Origin: Flammeovirgaceae bacterium
Lineage (GTDB): Bacteria > Bacteroidota > Bacteroidia > Cytophagales > Cyclobacteriaceae
DNA length: 64,000 nt
Reading direction: 5' to 3'
Assembly: GCA_015180985.1 (NCBI GenBank)
Contig: CP054185.1
Location: 2,665,225 to 2,729,224, forward strand
The translations under genes and the position numbers were made by a program. The notes under the pieces were generated by a model, which worked only from the letters and a program-made list of their open reading frames with translations, was not told the DNA's origin and searched no databases. Shown here piece by piece: positions 58,017 through 64,000 of this stretch. Each line of letters starts with the position of its first letter. Within the stretch, counting starts at the first letter, position 1.

Positions 58017-60104
58017 CTATTTAGGTAATGAAAATGTAAAAGTTGCACCAGCATCAACTTGGCCGCTGGCCCAAATTAAACCACCATGCCGTTTAATGAT
58101 TCGTTTAGTCAGGGCTAAACCTACACCAGTACCTTCAAACTCCTGTAAACTGTGCAATCGCTGAAACACCTCGAACAACTTATTGCTATAGCGTTCATCA
58201 AACCCGGCTCCGTTATCACTGACCGAGTAATGAATTTCCTCTTCCAATTCCTTGCAGGCAATTTTAATAATTGCAACTTCCTTTTTGCTAGTATATTTTA
58301 ATGCATTCGATATGAGGTTAATCCAAACCTGACCTATCATTGTCAGGTCAGCTTTGGCATTGATCAATTCATCAATCGTGAGTTCAATCTTCCGAGCATT
58401 CTCATGCGATATTAGTTCATCAGCAATTCCGCGGACAAGTTGATTCATATTAACTTCTGAAACTCTTAACTCCTGCCTTCCTGTTCGGGATAAATTAAGA
58501 AGGTCGTCAATTAATTGCCCCATTCTTTGCGCATTGCGAATAACCGTATCAAGGATACGTATACCCTCATTGTCAAGATTACTAGCAAAGTCCTGTTTCA
58601 GAATCGTTGCGAAACTGTGAATGGATCGCAATGGAGCCCTTAAGTCGTGTGATACTGAATAGGTAAATGCCTCCAGTTCCGCATTTAATTGTTTGATCTT
58701 GTTCTCTTTCTCCTTGCGTTCGGTAATATCGCGAATAGCCGCAATTATAAACATACCATCGCCTGTTTGAATCGGACTTAGGCTGATCTCAACGGGTACC
58801 ATACGTCCATCTTTCCGGAAGGCATTAAGTTCTATACCCGCTCCCATTGGTCTTTTTGTAGGATGTTTAACAAAAGCCATTCTATGGTTTGTATGAATTA
58901 CTCTCAGATCTCCTGGAACAAGCATCTCAACTTTCTGTCCAATCATTTCATGCCGTGTAAATCCAAAAATTGCCTCGCTTTGATTATTGACCATTTGAAT
59001 ATTGCCATTCTGATCAGCGATTATCAAAGCATCAGGAGATGAGTCAATGAACGAGGCAAGACGCGCTTCCAGTTTCTTTCTGTCCGAAATATCAAACACT
59101 GTTGTTGTACTCTTATAAAAATTTCCTTGTTGATCAAAGAGAGCAGCGCTGTTCACCAATACAGGGAATTTAGTGCCATCTTTTCGTTTGAATTCAAACT
59201 CAAGGCCATGTACATACCCTTTGATTTTGTATTCTTCGAAGTCCTTTTCGAATGATTCCAGAAAGTGAGTTTTGCTTTCATCTGTAAGGAGATCCTCGTA
59301 CTTAAGTTTACCGACAATTTCATCAACCGAATACCCCAACCAGTTAAGGAGTGTTTGATTGATATTGGTGATCCTGATATCCGAATCTACTGAAAGATAG
59401 CCGCATGGTGCATTGTCGTATAGAACATGTATATCACGTAATGCATTTGATAGAAACTTCTCCGATTTCAGATGCTTTTTCATGATATGGTTGACAGTGT
59501 AGAAAAGAATCGTGATAGTCAATCCAGTAACAATCAAAAGCCCTAGGAAGGCAACCTGAAATGCAACTAACTTTTCTTTGTTAAACGTATTGTACGGAAT
59601 AACTTTACTATCTTGTTGGATTGCCTTAATGATATGCTTTATTTGAAGCAAAATATTTTTTCCAATTCCTGATGAAACGAGTTGGTTTGCACTATCTCTG
59701 CTTACCTTTCTTGCTTCGATAACATTATCAGTCCAACTCATTTTCTCTTTTAGCAAAAATTGCAGGGTATCCATACCGGTAGTTCGTGATTGGTCAGCGG
59801 TTACTATACCCTCCAAATCTTCAACAATGCGAAAAAGAGCATATTTCAAATTGTAGTAAGATTCCAAATAATAGTCATTAGCGGTTATTACAAAACCCAA
59901 TTGTACTGTTTCCATCTCGATAGCATGAGCAAGAAGTTGGTTGGATACGGCAATCACTCTATTTGTTTGATTAAGTTGCCGTGAATTTCGAATTAATCCA
60001 ACGATAGTTAAATAGGTATAAACACCAAGTCCGGAAATGGTTGCAATAGCCAGAATAAAACCTGCAAGCAAATTCCTGCTGGTATAAAGCATATCCAACT
60101 GCAT
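58017..60104 (-). CDS. Membrane histidine kinase with CHASE3-like and two PAS domains
   Basis: 695 aa. Membrane helix ~12-32, a helical extracytoplasmic CHASE3-like sensor (~35-180: [19 protein letters not shown]), second helix ~185-208, PAS (~225-340), PAS (~345-465), HisKA with [13 protein letters not shown], and HATPase_c with [16 protein letters not shown] and [12 protein letters not shown]. First gene of the six-gene phosphorelay operon. Operator site d lies 56 bp upstream. Confidence 0.92.
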   Translation of the reverse strand: MQLDMLYTSRNLLAGFILAIATISGLGVYTYLTIVGLIRNSRQLNQTNRVIAVSNQLLAHAIEMETVQLGFVITANDYYLESYYNLKYALFRIVEDLEGIVTADQSRTTGMDTLQFLLKEKMSWTDNVIEARKVSRDSANQLVSSGIGKNILLQIKHIIKAIQQDSKVIPYNTFNKEKLVAFQVAFLGLLIVTGLTITILFYTVNHIMKKHLKSEKFLSNALRDIHVLYDNAPCGYLSVDSDIRITNINQTLLNWLGYSVDEIVGKLKYEDLLTDESKTHFLESFEKDFEEYKIKGYVHGLEFEFKRKDGTKFPVLVNSAALFDQQGNFYKSTTTVFDISDRKKLEARLASFIDSSPDALIIADQNGNIQMVNNQSEAIFGFTRHEMIGQKVEMLVPGDLRVIHTNHRMAFVKHPTKRPMGAGIELNAFRKDGRMVPVEISLSPIQTGDGMFIIAAIRDITERKEKENKIKQLNAELEAFTYSVSHDLRAPLRSIHSFATILKQDFASNLDNEGIRILDTVIRNAQRMGQLIDDLLNLSRTGRQELRVSEVNMNQLVRGIADELISHENARKIELTIDELINAKADLTMIGQVWINLISNALKYTSKKEVAIIKIACKELEEEIHYSVSDNGAGFDERYSNKLFEVFQRLHSLQEFEGTGVGLALTKRIIKRHGGLIWASGQVDAGATFTFSLPK

Positions 60105-60159
60105 TTAAATAATTTACCTTCCTCAGTTTATGAATTTTGAAGGGCTAATAAGGTTTGTT

Positions 60160-60176
60160 ATGGGAGTAACTCCTAT
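60160..60176 (-). promoter_or_regulatory. Operator site d upstream of the phosphorelay operon
   Basis: ATGGGAG-TAA-CTCCTAT, one arm mismatch against the consensus ATAGGAG-N3-CTCCTAT. 56 bp before ATG 60104. No clear TAnnTTTG was found between the site and the start. Confidence 0.5.
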
Positions 60177-60243
60177 ATAAGCTAAAGAATGATCTATGCA
60201 AAAATTCTCCTAACTAATGTACTTCCTGAGTGATACAGAAGTA

Positions 60244-60302
60244 ATCACCACCGATGATTTGCTGGAGAATATTTTTTCAAAATTTTGTATCGGAAAGTAA
60301 TC
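60244..60302 (+). repeat. Right direct repeat (attR-like), orphan copy of the mnmE 3' end
   Basis: 59 bp, one synonymous difference from 46681-46739. Upstream bases do not match mnmE, so this is not a full duplicate gene. A tiny frame from ATG 60217 runs into it (27 residues) and is probably chance. Confidence 0.9.
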
Positions 60303-60310
60303 CGGATACC

Positions 60311-60724
60311 CTAATCCCTCTCCTTATACGACTTCAGGTGCGGCATGGCCTTTTCTTCGCGCACGGGCCGCAGTTTAAAAATATCGGTAGGTGTTTCGCA
60401 GAAAACAGCCATGCCCCTGTAAATGGCAATCGGGGCTTTAATCATGTTGGCGTTATACACCAGCACTTCCAGCCAGCCATCCATGGTGTAGGTATTCGTA
60501 CCGATTTTTTTAACATAATCCGGGTGCGATTTATCCAGCAACTGGTCGGGCTGCATCTTCAGCAGGTTTACAATCTCCTTCCAATACGTAGGCGATAACT
60601 TTTCAGCCGTAATGTCTACCTCGTTTACATGGCTGCAAATATCCTTGGCAATGGCCTTGGTTTGCTTGCCCATGGTGGATTGCGGATTATAAACAAGGAA
60701 AAGTTCGTTCGGGTGAAACTGCAT
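60311..60724 (-). CDS. ArsC/Spx-like thioredoxin-fold protein without catalytic cysteine
   Basis: 137 aa. LFLVYNPQSTMGKQTKAIAK matches the ArsC-family beginning, but the catalytic Cys position (NPxC) is Gln-Ser (NPQST). The central YWKEIVNLLKMQPDQLLDKS and C-terminal APIAIYRGMAVFCETPTDIF keep the ArsC fold pattern (ArsC has PI with arginines before it). Probably no reductase activity; may be a regulator like Spx. It would directly face mnmE if the island were absent. Confidence 0.7.
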   Translation of the reverse strand: MQFHPNELFLVYNPQSTMGKQTKAIAKDICSHVNEVDITAEKLSPTYWKEIVNLLKMQPDQLLDKSHPDYVKKIGTNTYTMDGWLEVLVYNANMIKAPIAIYRGMAVFCETPTDIFKLRPVREEKAMPHLKSYKERD

Positions 60725-60868
60725 AGTGGTTGTATTTTATGACCTGAATATACTGAAAAATTCATTTTGTAACATCCGGTTAACAACCCGGTAACACAAA
60801 TCCTATCACAATCGACCATCTAGGTTTTATGATTACTGATAATCCGTAAAGATACCTAAGACGAATAT

Positions 60869-60966
60869 GCTCCCGGGCCGCATGGCCCCGTATACTCATC
60901 CAACGCTGTGCCCAATCCGCACCTGCCCAGCCAGTCCAAAGATTGGCCAAGGCGTTGTCTGAGTAC
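60869..60966 (-). repeat. Dispersed structured repeat, copy B
   Basis: 98 bp, reverse complement similar to 9347-9446. Retains the CAACGC/GCGTTG pairing and the GGGGCC-atgc-GGCCC hairpin. Lies in the gap between the ArsC-like gene and the OmpA-like gene. Confidence 0.65.
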
Positions 60967-61087
60967 ATTGAAAATAAAACTCACATTCAAATAGTTAGTA
61001 AATTAAAGTGGTATGATTGCGGACTATCAAATTATGATTCAATTGATAATTGAATTACAATCATTAAATTTTAAAAAAATTTACGAC

Positions 61088-62251
61088 ATGACCCTCGCCC
61101 GTTGCATAGTAACTGCTACCCTGGCCCTCCTACTGACTTCAAGCGCTGCAGCCCAACAGTATTATGTGGTAATCGGAGCATTCGCCATTGAATCGAATGC
61201 CAAAAAATTTACCGGCTACGCCCGCAACCAGCGCTATGATGCGGAATACAGGTTGAGAACCGACCGCAACCTGTTTTATGTGTACGTTCTGAAAACATCC
61301 AGCCGGAAAGAAGCTTACTCGCAAACCGTGCAGTTACAGAAGGAAACCGAATTTAAAGATGCCTGGGCGTTTTACGGCTCCCTTGGCGATGAAAGACCGG
61401 TTGCTGATGTAAAACCCGAACCGGTTAAAAAGCCGGTAGAAGTAAAACCGGTAATTGAACCCGTGGCTGAACCAAAAGTGGTTATCATTGAGGAAGTCAC
61501 ACCCCAACCCGAGCCGGTAGTTATTGCAGAGCCCGAACCCCTTAAGCCCAAAGGAAAATTTTTCAGATTTCAGATTACCACCACCGATGGCCGTTTGGTG
61601 CCCGGTGAAGTTCATTATGTTGACCGGCAGCAGGGGCGCGACATTGCCACCTATAAAACCGGTGAGTTGGTTGATATTTTGAAACCGGGCGATGACCGGC
61701 CCATGACTATAGTATGCGGCATTTTTGGATTTAAGGAAGTAGTTAAAGTAATCGATTACAGCGACCCCGCTGCTACTGAAGGAGCTTCACAGGGCAGCAA
61801 TGGCGAGTGGGTCATCTCCTACCAGCTTGAGCGGATGAAAAAGGGCGATGTGACCGTGATGTATAATGTTGCCTTTTATAAAGATGCCGTGGTAATGCTG
61901 CCAAAATCAAAAACTGAGCTTGATGAACTGGTGACCATGATGAATCTGAACCCGAAATACAAAATCAAAATCCACGGACACTGCAACGGCAATTACAACA
62001 AGCGTAAGATTATTGCGCTGGGTAAATCGAAAAACTATTTTGAGATGAAGGGTTCCGATGAGAAAAACGGTTCTTCGAAAGAATTATCAAAGCTAAGAGC
62101 GGAAGCCATTCAATCCTACCTGGCCGAAAACGGCATTGATAAAAAACGAACCGAAATCTTTGCCTGGGGCGGCACCAACATGCTGGTAGGCGAAAACAGC
62201 GCCAGCGCCCGGCTTAATGATCGCATTGAAATTGAAATACTGGAGGAGTAG
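61088..62251 (+). CDS. SPOR/OmpA-like outer-membrane or periplasmic protein
   Basis: 387 aa from ATG 61088 (MTLARCIVTATLALLLTSSA, signal peptide). A SPOR-like domain follows (YYVVIGAFAIESNAKKFTGY), then a Lys/Pro/Val/Glu-rich linker (~115-170), a small beta domain (FQITTTDGRLVPGEVHYVD), and a C-terminal OmpA-type peptidoglycan-binding domain (KIHGHCNGNY, KLRAEAIQSYLAENGIDKKR, SARLNDRIEIEI). An insertion (KGSDEKNGSSK) in the OmpA domain is typical of Bacteroidota. It should tether envelope layers. Longer start at 61013 rejected. Confidence 0.85.
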   Translation: MTLARCIVTATLALLLTSSAAAQQYYVVIGAFAIESNAKKFTGYARNQRYDAEYRLRTDRNLFYVYVLKTSSRKEAYSQTVQLQKETEFKDAWAFYGSLGDERPVADVKPEPVKKPVEVKPVIEPVAEPKVVIIEEVTPQPEPVVIAEPEPLKPKGKFFRFQITTTDGRLVPGEVHYVDRQQGRDIATYKTGELVDILKPGDDRPMTIVCGIFGFKEVVKVIDYSDPAATEGASQGSNGEWVISYQLERMKKGDVTVMYNVAFYKDAVVMLPKSKTELDELVTMMNLNPKYKIKIHGHCNGNYNKRKIIALGKSKNYFEMKGSDEKNGSSKELSKLRAEAIQSYLAENGIDKKRTEIFAWGGTNMLVGENSASARLNDRIEIEILEE

Positions 62252-62296
62252 TTGAGCGCCTTCAAACGATTGCAGCATACATTCATTTCCACTCAG

Positions 62297-62317
62297 ACGT
62301 TTGCGTGGTGTAAACGT
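62297..62317 (+). promoter_or_regulatory. Inverted repeat upstream of the GH13 gene
   Basis: ACGTTT-N9-AAACGT, 42 bp before ATG 62359. TATTTCG near 62323 could be a weak -7 element. Position and form would suit a repressor or activator of the starch gene, but no regulator is identified. Confidence 0.3.
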
Positions 62318-62358
62318 GAAATCTATTTCGTTACTTGAGTGTGCTTAATACAATACCT

Positions 62359-64000
62359 ATGCGATTATTATTCCTTCTGTTACTTGGCATCGGTTTTACT
62401 GCGCTGGCCCAGCCACAGGTTTATCCGCCACACTGGTGGGTGGGCATGAAAAACCCGTCCCTTCAGCTGATGATTTACGGGCAGGATATCGGTAAAGAAA
62501 GACCTGCTGTAACCATAAAATATCCGGGCATTCAGGTTAACAAAGTTCATTATCCTGATAATGATAACTACCTGTTTGTTGATTTAACCGTATCGCCTAA
62601 AACGGCCCCTGGCAAATTTTCAATCACCATTCAATCCACCACCATCGACTATGTAGTAAAACCCCGCAGAAACGGAAACGGTACCGAGTTTGCGAAGGGC
62701 ATCACCCCGGCCGACCTGGTGTACCTGCTCATGCCCGATCGGTTCAGTAATGGCGACCCATCTAACGATCGCATTCCGGGCTTGCGCGATCAAAGTTTAA
62801 ACCGCGATTCAATATTTCACCGGCACGGAGGCGATTTGCAGGGCGTTATCAATCACCTGGACTACCTGCAGGATTTAGGCGTTACTGCCCTATGGATGAC
62901 GCCCGTAATTCAAAACGATATGCCCGACCGAACCGAGCACGGTTATGCCTTTACCAACCATTATAAAATTGAACCGCGCTTTGGCGGAGAAGAGCAATAC
63001 AAAAAACTGGGGTATGAATTGCACAGGCGCGGCATGAAACTGGTACAGGATGCCGTGTATAATCATGTTGGTCTTTACCATTTTACCGTGCAGGATAAAC
63101 CCATGCACGACTGGCTGCACGAGTGGCCCGTGTACACCAATACCACTTATAAAGATCAAACGTTGTTTGATCCGTACGCTGCCGCAAGCGATCGCAAAAA
63201 GATGACGGACGGCTGGTTTACACCCAACATGCCCGACCTGAACCACCACAATCCGTTTGTTGCCACCTACCTCATTCAACATGCCATTTACTGCGTTGAA
63301 GAATTTGCCGTTGACGGCTGGCGCATAGATACCTATTTCTACAACGACCTGGAATTTATGAACCGGTGCAACAAAGCGCTGCTGGATGAGTACCCTAAGC
63401 TAACCCTGTTTGGTGAAACCTGGGTACACGGCACCGTAAACCAGGCCTTCTTTGCTGAAAATAACCTGGATATAAAATTTAAAAGCAACCTGCCAGGGGT
63501 AACCGATTTCCAGACATTATTCTACGGTATCCAGGCAGCCGTAAACGAAAAATTCGGGTGGACGGAGGGCGTTAACAAACTCTATCAAACACTGTCGAAT
63601 GACATCCTGTACAAAGACCCGATGAAAAACGTCATCTTCCTTGATAACCACGACCTGAACCGGTTTTTCTCGGTGGTTGGCGAAGACCTGAATAAAATTA
63701 AAGTGGCCTTCACCTGGCTGCTTACCTGCCGGGGCATTCCGCAATTGTATTATGGCGGTGAAATACTGATGAAAGGCTTTACCAACCCTGACGGCTGGGT
63801 GAGACTGGATTTTCCGGGGGGATGGCCGGGTGACAAGGTTAATAAATTCACTGCCGAAGGCCGCACAAAAGACGAGAATGAAGTTTTCAACCTCATCCGC
63901 ACGCTGGCCAACTACCGTAAAAAATCAAGCGCCATTACCACCGGAAAATTTATGCACTACCTGCCTGTTGATGGTGTTTATGTTTACTTCCGGTATGACG
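62359..64000 (+). CDS. GH13 alpha-amylase/cyclomaltodextrinase-like enzyme, cut by window end
   Basis: Open from ATG 62359 to the end of the window (547 codons, no stop). Signal peptide (MRLLFLLLLGIGFTALAQ), an N-terminal beta domain (~20-115, HWWVGMKNPSLQLMIYG), as in Bacteroidota neopullulanase-like SusA proteins, then the GH13 TIM barrel. Catalytic residues: D324 in GWRIDTYF, E353 in LFGETW, D432 in FLDNHDLNR, all in frame. Periplasmic degradation of maltodextrins is expected. The C-terminal beta domain lies beyond 64000. Confidence 0.93.
   Translation, partial: MRLLFLLLLGIGFTALAQPQVYPPHWWVGMKNPSLQLMIYGQDIGKERPAVTIKYPGIQVNKVHYPDNDNYLFVDLTVSPKTAPGKFSITIQSTTIDYVVKPRRNGNGTEFAKGITPADLVYLLMPDRFSNGDPSNDRIPGLRDQSLNRDSIFHRHGGDLQGVINHLDYLQDLGVTALWMTPVIQNDMPDRTEHGYAFTNHYKIEPRFGGEEQYKKLGYELHRRGMKLVQDAVYNHVGLYHFTVQDKPMHDWLHEWPVYTNTTYKDQTLFDPYAAASDRKKMTDGWFTPNMPDLNHHNPFVATYLIQHAIYCVEEFAVDGWRIDTYFYNDLEFMNRCNKALLDEYPKLTLFGETWVHGTVNQAFFAENNLDIKFKSNLPGVTDFQTLFYGIQAAVNEKFGWTEGVNKLYQTLSNDILYKDPMKNVIFLDNHDLNRFFSVVGEDLNKIKVAFTWLLTCRGIPQLYYGGEILMKGFTNPDGWVRLDFPGGWPGDKVNKFTAEGRTKDENEVFNLIRTLANYRKKSSAITTGKFMHYLPVDGVYVYFRYD

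Larger units (their letters stand above)
46681..60302. mobile_element. Genomic island inserted at the 3' end of mnmE
   Basis: 13.6 kb bounded by 59-bp direct repeats (46681-46739 and 60244-60302). The left repeat is the end of intact mnmE; the right one is an orphan copy of the same codons and stop. Gene content is two signalling operons, several orphan genes and two insertion sequences; base composition looks more AT-rich than the flanks by eye. Site-specific integration at the 3' end of trmE/mnmE is established for SGI1-type islands. No integrase or excisionase gene was found inside, so the element is either non-autonomous or a remnant. Confidence 0.8.

Noticed and set aside
46740-60243. 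Integrase or excisionase gene in the island
   Set aside because: All sizeable frames were read; the only recombinases are the IS3 and IS256 transposases, which belong to the later insertions.
60217-60300. 27-residue open frame ending in the right direct repeat
   Set aside because: Its 3' part is simply the mnmE tail copy and the 5' part shows no support as a gene.

Overview
The window is ordinary chromosome of a Bacteroidota bacterium, most likely of the order Cytophagales (inference). Evidence: many genes are preceded by the Bacteroidota promoter element TAnnTTTG with very short leaders and little Shine-Dalgarno signal; there is a giant secreted protein with a type IX secretion (T9SS) C-terminal sorting domain, a TonB-dependent receptor with a carboxypeptidase-like N-terminal domain, an LptE of the Bacteroidota type, and separate parE/parC topoisomerase IV genes. 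No rRNA, tRNA or CRISPR array was recognised.

Layout. 1-4645: tail of a gene entering from the left, a transporter-HEAT-cNMP fusion, an OmpH/Skp chaperone and a gamma-carbonic-anhydrase-like protein. 4663-9272: one-direction envelope and RNA-modification run: miaB, a sigma54 activator, lptE, a TPR-like protein, secG, closed by a terminator. 9347-12951: dispersed repeat, conserved hypothetical, groES-groEL, TerB-like protein. 12973-16281: two peptide transporters (POT then OPT). 16433-23100: pckA, small secreted protein, M15 peptidase, GH1 glycosidase, glpF-glpK. 23173-28209: T9SS protein with five near-identical 513-bp repeats. 28283-33482: parE - ORF6N gene - parC. 33678-40508: membrane protein, sterol-desaturase-like enzyme, lipoprotein, a gene broken by one stop codon, hbd, mscL, a DUF3108 protein, dapD, a glycosyltransferase. 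40515-45323: metal-homeostasis operon mntR - TonB receptor - Nramp/UspA fusion behind a perfect palindromic operator. 45385-46737: mnmE.

46681-60302 is the most interesting part: a 13.6-kb genomic island inserted at the 3' end of mnmE. It is bounded by 59-bp direct repeats (one synonymous difference) of the last codons of mnmE, the same kind of target that the Salmonella island SGI1 uses. It carries two signal-transduction operons. The first (50531 to 46748, minus strand) is a small orphan protein, a multi-pass membrane protein, a one-pass histidine kinase and a LuxR-type response regulator. The second (60104 to 53529, minus strand) is a CHASE3/PAS kinase, a CheY-like receiver, a receiver-kinase hybrid, a PAS kinase, a second LuxR-type regulator and a PD40 beta-propeller protein. 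A 17-bp inverted repeat ATAGGAG-N3-CTCCTAT occurs four times, each time 42-62 bp upstream of an island gene start, which suggests one regulon. A second inverted repeat, AATCAGGG-type, clusters upstream of the PD40 gene. An IS3-family element has split the membrane-protein gene, and an IS256-family element with a clean 8-bp target duplication has split the PD40 gene, so both systems are probably crippled here.

60311-64000: ArsC-like protein, second copy of the dispersed repeat, SPOR/OmpA-like protein, and a GH13 amylase cut by the window end. All function calls come from reading the sequence and from family knowledge; no database search was run.
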